From assembly GCA_028554755.1 (NCBI GenBank), contig JAPTOF010000024.1, positions 3,038,001-3,102,000 on the forward strand: DNA of 64,000 bases, given 5' to 3'. This DNA is from Cordia subcordata. Its lineage: Eukaryota > Streptophyta > Magnoliopsida > Boraginales > Cordiaceae. Every line of letters starts with the position of its first letter. Position 1 is the stretch's first letter. The notes below the pieces were generated by a model, which saw only the letters and a program-made list of their open reading frames with translations, did not search any database and was not told where the DNA came from. A program made the translations under genes and the position numbers. Shown piece after piece: positions 24,595 through 35,994 of the stretch.

Positions 24595-26504
24595 TGATGC
24601 ATATTCTAAGCACAAGTCCTAAAATTAGCCCACAAGTGCATGAGTTGTTTATAGCCTAGCATTGAAGTACGAGACATATTCCACAGGGAGGTGAAAACGG
24701 GGAATGGCTCTAAGTTACGTATCCTAGGAAGTTACCAAAAAGAAACCTAATCTAACACTTTTTTAGGTTTTTATTTAGACTGAGTAGAGCTCGAAATGTA
24801 AATCTAATCTAAGGGAGACTAAATTAAGGGAATGAAAAGGGAAATGGGAGAAACAAACTAGCTAAGGGAGAACAATCAAAGGAATTGGGGATTAGGGGTG
24901 ACCTACAATTAATAATGAGGAAATTACTACTTTCTTGTTAAGAGACTGTTTGATGGATTTGATTCTAAAGTTGCTCTATTCTAGAATCTTAATTAACTAT
25001 CTTATTATCCTCTAGGCCATGATACAGGCCTATCCCTAAGTAAGCTCTACTTAGAGTATAGTGTGGTCATTATGACCTAGGGTTTTCGGGCTAGTTAATT
25101 AGGCTCCTAGGTGATGTTGATTGAGTCTACTCTAGTGTCTAAACCATTGGTTGGGTTTAAAACCAAGACCTAGTCTATCTAAGGTCGATTAAATAAGCCG
25201 GGGGCCTATTAGCTAGGTTGAAAGCTAAAGAAAACTCAACTAAGTCCAATCATTAATTGCGCGCCATCAATCTATACACCACAATAACGGGTTAAGCTTT
25301 AAAGAACAAGTTTATACATGTTCTAGGGCAAGGAATTTGTGAACATATAGACATATTCAAGTACCAAACACATAGACATGCTTGGATTACACCATATTAA
25401 GTAATAAGTACCAACATGTGTGCTATTGGAGCATGCTCTGCTATTAAGGGATATATACACACACACGGACATGGATGAATATATAACCCACTTTACAAAT
25501 TTTTCATATAAACACATAGCCATGCTTAAATAAAGATATGGAAGTGATTAATAGCATGCAAACATCAAAATATATATGTTATGTCACTGTGACATATCAA
25601 CCACTTAGACATGTATAGGAGATAGTCATTGAAAACCTAAAAACAAAGCATATATATTAATCTATCAAATATCTCAACACAAGTAAGTAATAGGTTAGCC
25701 CATAATACAACTGTTAGTCACCCTTTAAATATCTACTCAACCATAGAAGAAACTAAGTAGAAAAGGAGAAAAAGAATCTTTTCTTTCATCCTTAGCTCCT
25801 TCTTTTCAAAGCTTGAACTAATCTATAATTCCAACTGTTTGGTTCCCAAAGAGAGTTTGAATCTAGGTGTAGATGTATATGGATGAGTACATGTGAGGTA
25901 GGTAAGAGTGATAGAGGGCTAGGGTTTTAATGAGATGAAGTAGGTTTGATGGAATAGTAATAGATTCCAAAAATTGGCCCAAAATCATGCTTTTATAATT
26001 CTCCCACTGGCATAACCGGTCGACTCAGCCGGTTTTCCAATACTTTTCTCTTTCTCCACTAGTAGCAAATAGGTGCTTGCTAGTTTTTCCAGTCGACCTA
26101 GCCAGTCAACCGTTACTGGAGCCTAGCTCAACAAGTAACTTTTCTTAGCTTACTGGTAATGCTGATTGACCTAATTGGTCGACTAGTTCTTCCTTTGTTC
26201 TCAACCGATAGCCTTTTTTGCCTACAATCTTTATTCTTCTAGCTTTTGGCCTTCGTTTTACGACCCTTACATCTTTATTCTTTATCCTTTATCCTTGTTC
26301 AAGCTCATTCTCCAACCCATGACTCACCTTAGACAAGAGATTAAGCATTTAGTGTAGCATTTAACTATAAAACTCAACTATGGACACTTAGAACTGCGCA
26401 TGCACAAATATTATATATGTATTACACTAATGCCATCAAGTAAGCACATAACACCTCTAAAACCATAAGAAAATGTGATAAACATACACAAACCAAGACA
26501 TATC
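24595..26504 (-). repeat. Tat-type 3' LTR
   Basis: Plus-strand start TGATGCATATTCTAAGCAC and end GACATATCA; 1910 bases. It shares the GCCCACAAGTGCA and CACAGGGAGG blocks with other Tat-type LTRs but is clearly more diverged from 33866-35994 than 29806-31881 is. A polypurine tract abuts its right side on the minus strand, so it is a 3' LTR of a minus-strand element. Confidence 0.8.
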
Positions 26505-26519
26505 AACACCCCCAAACCT
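26505..26519 (-). promoter_or_regulatory. Polypurine tract
   Basis: On the minus strand it reads AAGGTTTGGGGGTGT directly before the LTR start TGATATGTC. The same GGTTTGGGGGT core recurs at 28,852-28,865 and 29,794-29,805. Confidence 0.8.
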
Positions 26520-27939
26520 TCTCCTTGCTTGTCCTTAAGTAAGACCAAACCTAAGTTTATCTCTAAGTTGCTAAAAAGGGTTGCCAAAAGTATTGACTTG
26601 CTATTTTGTCGAATCTAAGGAGTATGAAGGGGTCATTCCTTTTGTAAAAAGGGTCTCTAAGCCTTTTTCAAATTCTTCTCTCAAGTACAAGGTTTCTCAC
26701 ACCTCTTGGGAACTTACTGAGTAGTTAAAACCATCACAAACCTAGGACACCAACTCCCGCACTCGAGATATTGATACTTCGTGCCCCCACAACTAACATG
26801 GCCTCCGAATATTCATTTCACCCTAAAGATACAAGGAAAGATACATCACAATGGCTCACAATTAACGTAAGAGCTTTATTCATAACACACGAAAGAACAA
26901 AAGAGATACTTGTGTCAAATTGACATTGTGTCATTTGACACTTGTTCAACATACTTCACTTCTATTTTTTTTTTTTATCTTTTTTTGCCTCTTGGCTTTT
27001 TCCATTTTTCACTTTTTTTTCATTTTTTTCAATCTCTTTCACTTTTATTTTCACCTTTTTCATTTTTCTATTGTTTTTTGCATTTTTCTCAATACATAAC
27101 ATAAACCAAAAAAAAAAAAAGAAAAAGAAAAAGAAAGGCTAAGGCATACTAAAAGAACCAGTCAAGAAAGGGGCACTCATATCAACAACTCTTAAAAACA
27201 CTTTTTCCAACCAAGTGCAGGGCAAATACAAGGTGCATTCTTAGATGTGCTCACTCCCTGTAGTTTTCAAAAGAATTCCCTTCAAAGTCTTGATTCTTCT
27301 TCCACTCTATTCATTCCCTATAATACAACATCATCTTCTCTAATCAATTAAGTCAATAAACATGAGTCGACACTCCAATCAACAAAGAGATAAACGACTT
27401 TAAATGCACAAAGATTGAAAAAATTTCACCATTTAAAAAAAAATAATGTAAATCTACCCTAAAAGAAGCATAAAACAAGAAAACCAAACTCTCACACCCT
27501 CAACCCTATACTTTGCTTGTCCTTTAGCAAATAAAACTAAACCAGACAACAAGTAAATAAGCATCACAAAGCATGTAATAGAGGTGGGGAATGGGTAGAT
27601 AAGAGAAGACAAGTGGAGAAATGATAGATACAACCTTATGTTCCTTTAAACCTTTTCAATGCCAATGATCAATGAATCATCTACGAGCCCTGTTTCTTAA
27701 CAAATCACAAACACACACAAAGAACAAGATTAGTAGCATTGCCACGCAAACTTGCATTGGCATCAATAAGTGATAAACAAGGTGTATGAAAAAAGGGAAA
27801 GGGAGCAAGGGGATCAATACTTGTGAAGCCTAAAAAGAAACAAATAAAAAAATTGAAAATAACAAACAAAAATACTGAAAGTAATCTAGGTTGCCTCTTA
27901 GCAGCACTAACCTCCACGCCATTAGCTAGGTGATCTCGA
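26520..27939 (-). other. Tat-type 3' non-coding region, purine-rich
   Basis: No gene is present. On the minus strand the region is rich in A/G runs (plus-strand T-rich 26,960-27,100). It contains a second copy of the GGACAAGCAAAGT tract at about 27,510. It matches 28,400-29,800 in reverse complement. Confidence 0.65.
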
Positions 27940-28385
27940 CTCATCATTATTCATAGATGGGGTCCTGAAGCTCAATGATCTTCACATGAGAATGCTCGAG
28001 TCAAATACATGCTTTAGGCATTGTCTATTTACAGTCATCTCTCGGCCATCCTTTGAATCCTTTATCTTTGCAGCTCTAAAAGGGTATGCTTCAATCACCT
28101 CATATAGACTATTCTATCGTGCCTTCAACTTACGTGGAAAGAGCTTCAAATGAGAATAAAACAACCAAACTTTATTAGTAAGAGAGAAAGACTTCCTAAG
28201 AATGTGCCTATCAAGCATTTTCTTCATTCTATCCTTGTTAAGCTTGGCATTCTCGTACACCTCATACCTAAGCTCTTATAACTCTGCTAGATCTAAGTTT
28301 CTCGTCTCACCCACTCTAACCAAACTAAAAAACTCTACACTTTGTTGAATATTCGACAATTTGTGCCTTGCAATTTTAAACATGT
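27940..28385 (-). pseudogene. pol: Tat/Athila-type integrase C-terminal fragment
   Basis: Minus-strand translation gives LRYEVYENAKLNKDRMKKML, then KVWLFYSHLKLFPRKLKARW, VIEAYPFRAAKIKD and DGREMTVNRQCLKH. These correspond to the end of Tat/Athila integrase, after the catalytic core. The catalytic core is absent: similarity stops at about 28385, where the strand of element similarity flips. Stops occur downstream of the domain. Confidence 0.75.
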
Positions 28386-28394
28386 ATTACTCTA

Positions 28395-29805
28395 ACACTA
28401 GCGCCTAGATGGAGGCGTTAAATCCAGCGCTGCTAGAAGGCACCCTAGACATGTTTATATTTCATTTGCTTTCCTTGATTTTCCTTTTCTTTTATTTGCT
28501 TTTAGTATTATTGTTCTTTGATTTTCAATTACTTTTTGTTTTTATTTTTCACCCTTCAAAGTGTTGATCCTCACTTCTATCATTTCCCATTCTTTATACA
28601 CCTTGTTTATCATTTGATGGAAATACTACTAATCATGTGCTTTGAGTGTTTATGATTTGTTAAGAGACAGGGATTAGTAGCTGAATCATTATCCATTGGC
28701 ATTGAAGAGCTTCAAAGAACAAAAGGTTGTATCTATCCTTTCTCCATTTGTTCCCTATTTATCTACCTCATCCCACCGCCCTTACTTGCTTTGTGTTGTC
28801 GATTTGCTTGTTGAGTGGTATTGTTCTATTTGCTTGAGGACAAGCAAAGTTTAGGTTTGGGGGTATGGGAGTTTGGTTTTCTTGTTATATGCTTTGTGTA
28901 GGGTAGATGTACATTATGTGCTTAAAATGGTGAAAAGTTTTAGATTTTGATGCATGTAAAGTTGTTTGTATCTTGGTTGATTGGAGTGTTAGCTTTTGTG
29001 ATTGATTTAATTGATTGGTGAATATGAATTGCATTGTGGGGAAGTGAATGGAGTGGATTGAAAATTGGGTCTTGGAGAGGATGCCCTTGAAAGTTGTGGG
29101 GAGTGAGGACCTTTAAGAATAACCCTTGTAGCCACCCCATAGCTTGGTAGGAAAGAGTGTTGAAAAAGGGTTGTTGATATGAGTGCTCTTCCTTGATTGG
29201 TTTTTTTTTATGTGCCAAAGCCTTTCTTTTTCTTTTTCTTTTCTCTTCTTTTTGTGTGAATACAATGCAAAGCATGAAAAATTCAAAAGAAAATTGAAAA
29301 AGGCAAAAAGGTGCAAAATTATTTAAAAAAAAGTGAAAAATAGAAAAGCCGAAGGCACTAAAAATTTTTGTGAATAAATGCATAAGTGATACAATGTCAA
29401 CTTAGCACAAGTTATCCTTTATGTAGATATGTGAATAAGGCTTGTTTAAGCCATTGTGTTTGTATATTCTCTCTCTTCATGATTTTAAGGCTTTGTTCAT
29501 GTTGGGGAGACCATGTTAGTTGAAGAGGCGCGAAATCTCAACATCTCGAGTGTATGAGTTAGAATCCTAGGCTTGTGGTGGAATAGCTAGCTGGGAAATT
29601 CTCATAAGGAACGAGGCCCTTTATGAGCAGAGGAAGGATCCGAAGAGACTTGAGGATCTCTCCATAACAGGAACGCCCGCTTCATGCTTCTTAAGCTAAC
29701 CGTGATAGCAAGTCAATTCCTTAGGCAACCCTTTGTATTGACTTTAGAGGTAAACTTAGGTTTGGGCTGGCTGGGAGACAAGCAAAGGAGAAGCTTTGGG
29801 GGTGT
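28395..29805 (+). other. Tat-type 3' non-coding region, plus orientation
   Basis: It begins near the end of a former pol (AGCGCTGCTAGAAGGCACCC resembles the minus-strand sequence at 27,890-27,905) and runs to a polypurine tract. It holds the tract AGGTTTGGGGGTATGGGAG at 28,853-28,871 and a second one, CTTTGGGGGTGT, ending at 29805. No ORF has family support; the K/F-rich frames come from A- and T-runs. Confidence 0.7.
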
Positions 29806-31881
29806 TAGTGTGTTTGTTTTGTGTGTTTATCTATTGCATGTATATACTTGTTTTGAGGTGTTTGAACTTCATTTAATGTATTAGTATAGCATTTAGGTCA
29901 TAATTGTACATATTAAGGTTTAAATGTTCATAGTTGAAGTAAAGACTTAAATGCTACACTAATGCACGTTTATTGCTTGTTTTAGGTGTGATTTGGAGAG
30001 ATAATTGGAGCTTAATTGAGGGTGCTTGAAGTGTAGAACAAATCCAAGGGTGTTTTGAATGCAAAGAAATGAAGAAAAGTGCTTTTGGAAGTGGCCGGGC
30101 GAAAGAAGGAGCGACCGAGGCGAAATCGAGCGCAACGTGAGCCAAATTCAAATTTTGCAACCTAAAAAGGACATGGAAAAATTTTGGACATGTTTTAGGT
30201 TGCAAAATATGGCTTAGGAGATCCCCCACGATGATATGAAGCCATATAAAAAAACGGTGAGTGAATCGGAGCTAAAACGAGCAAGATATGACCATTTTAC
30301 TATCAAGACTGGTTAGCCTCTGTCTAGGCCGGACAACCAATACGGTCGACCGGCTGGGTCGACCGGCCAGATCAGAATCTAGGCCAATTTTGGCCGAATG
30401 ACTTGGCCTCAAAGCCGGTCAACTGGCTGGGCCCCTGGCTGGACCCGTTAACAGCTCTATTTAAGCCACTTTTGAAGAAGAACAACACCCAAATCAAACA
30501 CCTATTTCCCTAAACCCAAAATCCACCAAAAATCACCTCATACACTTACTTCTAAGCACATTTTAACACTTGGAATCAAGGATCCAAGAGGATCAAACAC
30601 TGGGATTTGGGGCATAGCTCATGAATTGTAAAGCTTGGCTATGGATAGAAAGGTATCTCTCTTTTATCCTAAGTCTAATTATGTTTGATTAGAGCTATGT
30701 AGGGTGATTATATCTTGTATTTATGGATTGATTATTACTTTTTATTAATGGAAACTTGATGGATTTATGTATATATGCTTTATGCTTAGGGCTTCAAAGG
30801 CTAATTTACATACATGTCTATGTGTTTGTTAAATGCCTCAATGATGTAGCATATATATATTGAAGTCTATTGTGCTATTAACCATTTTTAAATCATTATG
30901 CTAGCATGTCTATGTGTTTGTGTGGTGATTACATGAAGAGGGTATGACTACATACTTAATAGCATAAATAGCTTCTATTGCATATATGTCAGGTGCCATT
31001 GCTTAAATTGGTGTAATCTAAACATGTCTATGTGTTTAGTAGTAGAATATACCAGTGTTTTCTCAAATGCCATGCCCTAGATGTGTTTGCCATGCTCTTT
31101 AATGTCAATTTCCGCTAATTGTGATGCGATCGATGGTGCACAACTAGTATCTAGCCTAGGTCGAGTCCCCTTTGGCTTTAAATCCAGCCAATAAGAATCC
31201 AGATAGGTTTAGTTGACCTTAGTTCACTTCCCTAACACCCTAGGTTCATAAGGACCACGCCATAGCTCTGAGTAAGGCGAAGCTTTGGGACGGACTCGCA
31301 CCGAGTCCTAGGGCCAGATTGGGGAACTAATTAGAGGACTAAGTGCTAGGTTAGATCGATCTACACTCTCCTAGAATCTTATTGGCTAGCCCTAATTCCT
31401 AAGTCATAAAGACCACGCCATACTGCTAGGCATCGCCACCTAGGGACGGACCCACACTAAGGCTTAGGGTACCAATTAGGAGGCTAATTATAGGTCAAGA
31501 TTAGAGCACTTAGTATAATCCATCAAGTAACCCTAGAAAGACGTAGTAATCACCATAAACAAGACGTAATCACCTTAGTCTCCCATTTCCGATGTTTGAA
31601 TCCCCTTAGATCGCTTGATTCTCCCATCACACACATACATACTACCTTTTTATTTCCTTGTTCTTAGATTAGGTTTACTTTTCCCAAGCTCCCCTCAAAC
31701 CAAAACACCAAAAAAATTGTAGCTAGGACCCCAACAAGTAGCTCTTTAGGACTCACTTAGCTTAGAACACCTTACACATTAGGCCTCCCCGTGGATTCGA
31801 ACCGCACTCGCACACACCATACTACATACGACCCATGCGCTTGTGGGCTATTTAGACTTGTGCTACTCAAATAGCGTATCA
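29806..31881 (+). repeat. Tat-type LTR, plus orientation
   Basis: 2076 bases from TAGTGTGTTTGTTTTG (mutated TGATGTG) to CAAATAGCGTATCA. It is very similar, in reverse complement, to 33866-35994. The polypurine tract at its left marks it as a 3' LTR. Its right terminus abuts antisense gag-like sequence directly. The 30,305-30,450 segment is dense in GTCGACCGG motifs. Confidence 0.85.
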
Positions 31882-33683
31882 CACCCCGAAACATCAAATG
31901 AGAATGTCTACACGAGTGTAGAAGATGTCATGCATAAACGTGAAAGAATATGCCCCGCTTGCTCTCTAACTAACCATCCCATGGCCTCCTTTTCATAATC
32001 AAGTGCTAAGAACACACCCTTCCCGTGGGTCAAAGATAAATCTAATGCAAGCAACATGAGAGAAGTGTTATTTAACCTTAGATGAAAATGTTCTAAAGTA
32101 GAAGGCATAAATGTGAGCTCCAACGAGAGAGACTCATCGGAATGGAAAAGGGGAGTGGGAACAACTCTCGGAGAAGGTAGGGCAAGGATGAGGGACGATG
32201 AAGTACTACACTCTTCTTCTCTACAAGATATAACATGTTCAAGCCTGGGTCGTTCTAACTCCTCTCGAAGGGTGGATTCAATCTTAATAATCATCAAACA
32301 TCAAAAGAGACCCATAGATCATTCTTCCAAGCACACCAATTTCTTTCCTATGTGTCTTCTTAGAGTTGCTATTCTCTTTAACACTATGATTCTTAACTCT
32401 AAGAGACTTATCATAACATCTGAAATTGATGTCTTGTTTTTCCCAATGGATGACTTTAAACCTTTACTAGCTAAAGTTTCTTTGAATTCAACAATACATT
32501 TATCACTAGTGGGTGTCATCTCACCATCATGCTTTTCATATGGGGTAGACACATATAAAGGGGACAATGGGGACTCAAAGTATTTTGAGTCATGGATGCA
32601 TGAATGCTCAAAGGAGATGTGTACCCTAGACTTCCTAAATGAGGACTCGAAATGCAAATGAGTGCTATGATCATAAGGCTCCACCTCTAAGTGTGTTGGA
32701 AATATAGGATGAGAAGAAAGGAAAGACTCATGTGATTCAATGGAAGACGTTGAAAGCTTAGGAGGATAAGGTACTACTTCCTCTAAATCATATCCATAAG
32801 AATCATCAAGAACCAAATTGTCGTTAAGCTCATCATCATACTCACTACAAGATGTTATCTCTCCATTAACCTCTCTTTCTAATTGTCTCTCTAATACATC
32901 ATCTTTTTCACCCCTAATCACCTTATCGTTTGGTCTTATCTCTGTCCTGTCAACTCGTTCTAAAGGAATTTCAACATTCTCGTTCATGGGTTGCACACTC
33001 TCAACCATGCTCTTCAAATGCTCACCTAAAGATTTGGTGTCTTTTTTCAAACTCTCTAGTTGCTTTTGGTTAGATCGGATGAGGGATAAAAGATAGTCAA
33101 GCATTTCCTCTTGTGAAGAAGACCTAAAAGAAGAAGGCTCAACCGAGTGGCAATGGTGGACATCTTGATTAGGATTACTATAAGCACAAACATTGTATAA
33201 TTCAGAAGACGGGTAGATGGGAAAAGATGATGGGAAGGATGAACTCTAAATGCAAGAAGGTGTACTGAATTAAGAGTCATCTTGACCTCAATATGAAAAT
33301 GCATGATGTTGCTCCCTAGAAACATGATAATAGGATGAAGATGCATGCATGACCATATGATTCCTAGGGGCATTGGGTATTACATGTAATCGGGAATAAG
33401 GATGAAAGATGGGACACGCAATGGAATCGTTAGCATGGCTTCCACATAGATTGCAATAATAATAATATGCATCTCTATAGTCATGATTATTAAATGGAGA
33501 TGTATGAAATGATGCATGACTATAGGGGTCATAGTTGATACTAGCCTTAGATTGGGGATTGTCATGGGGGCAAAAGAAAGTTTGATGCATATGACTTCCA
33601 CAAACACGACATGTAAAGGAAATACGTTCGGGTGGTGGGGAAGAGGATACTAAGGACTACCAAGAAGCATTTGGGTCAGTCAT
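31882..33683 (-). pseudogene. N-terminal tandem-CCHC ORF of a non-autonomous Tat-type element, copy 2
   Basis: The ATG at 33683 lies about 160 bases after a tRNA-Asp primer site. After MTDPNASW a stop interrupts the frame, which then continues with PPPERISFT, knuckle 1 CRVCGSHMHQTFFC (perfect CX2CX4HX4C) and knuckle 2 CNLCGSHANDSIAC, in which the His position is Asn. Downstream, 33104-32319 is an acidic open frame of 261 codons with a short coiled coil (QKQLESLKKDTKSLGEHLKS) and a Ser/His-rich segment. 32297-31908 is a further 129-codon frame. I do not recognise these as a known catalytic domain. The first part parallels the copy at 18479-19207. The 3' side ends against an LTR terminus at 31881. 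Confidence 0.65.
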
Positions 33684-33843
33684 ACTCAATCAAGCACAAG
33701 TAATCCTCTTCACAATGCTCAACAAATTTTTTTTAATTTTTCTTTTATTAATCAAAATAATAAAAACATGAAAAGAAAAGATAAAAACAACACGTAACAA
33801 GCTAAGACATACAAAAACTAAGAAACCAAACAACTATTGCCTT

Positions 33844-33860
33844 CCCGGCAACAGCTCCAA
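33844..33860 (-). promoter_or_regulatory. Primer-binding site, tRNA-Asp
   Basis: On the minus strand it reads TTGGAGCTGTTGCCGGG, a near match to the tRNA-Asp complement, five bases inside the LTR end. Confidence 0.85.
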
Positions 33861-33865
33861 GAACT

Positions 33866-35994
33866 TGATATGCTATTTGAGCACAAGCCTAAATAGCCCG
33901 CAAGCACACGGGTCACGTGTAGCACAGTGTGTATGAGTGCGAGGTCGAATCCACGAGAAGGCCTAACATGAGTAGTGTTCTAAGCTAAACGCATCCAAAA
34001 AAGCTACGTGTTAAGACCTAAACTACACTCGTTTAGGGATTTTTGGGTTAAAAGAAGCTCAGAAAGGTAAAGCTAAACTAAGGACAAGGAAAAAAGAGAT
34101 GTGTGTGTATGACGAGAAAATCAAGTGATCTACGAGGATTCAAATGTCATAAATAGGGGACTAAGGTGATTACTTCTTATTTATGGTGATTACTACATCT
34201 TTCTAAGGTTACTTGATGGATTATACTAATTGCTCTAATCTAGACCTATAATTAGCCTCCTATTGATACCCTAAGCCTTAATGCGGGTCCGTTCCTAGGT
34301 GGCAATGCCTAGCAGTACAGCATGGTCTTTATGACTTAGGAATTAGGGCTAGCCAATAAGGTTCTAGGTAAGTGTAGATCGATCCAACCTTAGCACTTAA
34401 TCCACTAATTAGTTCCCTAATCTAACCCTAGGACTCGGTGCGAGTCCGTCCCTAAACTTCGCCTCACTTAGAGTTCTGGCGTGGTCCTTATGAACCTAGG
34501 GTGTTTAAGTGAACTAAGGTCAACTAAACCTAACCAGACTCTTATTGGCTGGATTTAAAGCTAAAGGGGACTTGATCTCGGCCAGTTACTAGTTATGTAC
34601 CATCGATCACATCATAATAGCGGGCATTGACATTAAAGTGCAAAGCAACACATCTAGGGCATGGCGTTCAAGAATACATCGGTATATTCTACTACTAAAC
34701 ATATAGATATGCTTAGATTACACCAATTTAAGTAATAGCACCCAAGATGTAAGCAATAGCACCCAAGATGTAAGTAATAGCACCCAAGATGTAAGCAATA
34801 AAAGCTATTTATGCTATCAAGTATGCAAACACACACAGAGACATATATATAAGCATACCCACTTTATCTAATCACCACACAAACACATAGACATGCTAGC
34901 ATAATGATTTAGATATGGTTAATAACACAATAGACTTCAATATACATATGCTACATCAATAAGGCATTTCAACAAACATATAAACATGTATGTAAAATAG
35001 CCTTTGAAACCCTAAGCATAAAGCATATATACATAAATCCATCAAGTTACCATTAATAGAAAGTAGTAATCAATTCATAAATACAAGATATAATCACCCT
35101 ATATAGCTCTAATCATACATAATTAGACTTAGGATAAAAGAGAGATACCCTTCTATCCATAGCCAAGCTTTACAATCCATGAGCTATGCCCCAAATCCTA
35201 GTGTTTAATCCTCTTAGATCCTTGATTCCAAGTGTTAAAATGTGTTTAGAAGGGAGTGCGTGAGGTATTTTTGGTGGATTTTGGGTTTAGGAAAATGGAT
35301 GTTTGATTTGGTTGTTGTTTTTCCTAAAAAAATGACTGAAAAGTGGCTTAAATAGAGCTGTCAATGCATCTAGCTGGGGGCCCAGCCGGTCGACTAGCTT
35401 TGGGGCTAAGTCATCCGGCCAAAATTGGCCTAGATTCTAATCTGGCCAATCGACCTAGCCAGTCGGCCGGCCTTGACAGAAGCTCAACCAATCTTGATAG
35501 TAAAATGTTCACATCTTGCTTGTTTTGGCTTCGATTCGTGCACCATTTTTTTCTATGGCTCTGTATCATTGTGGGGGATCTCCCAAGCCATCTTTGGCAT
35601 CCTTAAACATGTCCAAAATTTGTCCATGTCCTTTTTGGTTGCAAGCTCTGAATTTAGCTCCCATTGTGCTCGGTTTTGCCTGGGTCGTTCCTTCCTTCGC
35701 CCGGCCACTTCCAAATGCATTTTTCTTCATTCCTTTATGTCCAAAACACTTTTTGCTTTGTTTCACACTCTAAGCACCCTCAATTAAGCTCCAATTATCT
35801 TTCCAAATCACACCTAAAATAGGCAACAAACCCGCATTTGTGTAGCATTTAAGTCTTAACTTCAATTATGAACATGTAAACCCTAATATGCATAAGTATG
35901 ACCTAAATGCTGCACTAATACATTAAATGAAGCTCAAAACACCTCAAAACAAATATATACATGCAATACATAAACACACAAAACAAACACATCA
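33866..35994 (-). repeat. Tat-type 5' LTR
   Basis: Plus-strand start TGATATGCTATTTGAGCAC and end AAACAAACACATCA; 2129 bases. The primer site at its left shows it is a 5' LTR of a minus-strand element. It interrupts the chromovirus gag at 35995. It contains a 3 x 21-bp repeat (34732-34794) and a CCGGTCGAC-rich segment (35,365-35,475). Confidence 0.88.
34732..34794. repeat. 21-bp tandem repeat, three copies
   Basis: The unit is GYAATAGCACCCAAGATGTAA, with Y alternating between T and C. The sister LTR at 29806-31881 shows only a single related unit at the matching place (near 31,000), so the array expanded in this copy. Confidence 0.9.

Noticed and set aside
26910..27142. Phe-rich open frames
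   Set aside because: They come from long T-runs in the purine-rich 3' region of a Tat-type element read on the wrong strand; low complexity, no domain.
28940..29383. 147-codon minus-strand frame rich in Phe and Lys
   Set aside because: It lies antisense to the 3' non-coding region of a Tat-type element, is composed of A/T runs and has no homologue in the matching inverted arm.
32113..32661. 182-codon plus-strand frame
   Set aside because: It is antisense to the better-supported minus-strand frames of the tandem-knuckle element and has no recognisable domain.
34732..34794. Regular 21-bp units resembling a CRISPR array
   Set aside because: The units are directly tandem without spacers, lie in a plant LTR, and have no cas genes nearby.
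35364..35787. Three overlapping plus-strand frames of 80-104 codons
   Set aside because: All lie within a Tat-type LTR; the sister LTR does not keep the frames open, so they are chance ORFs.
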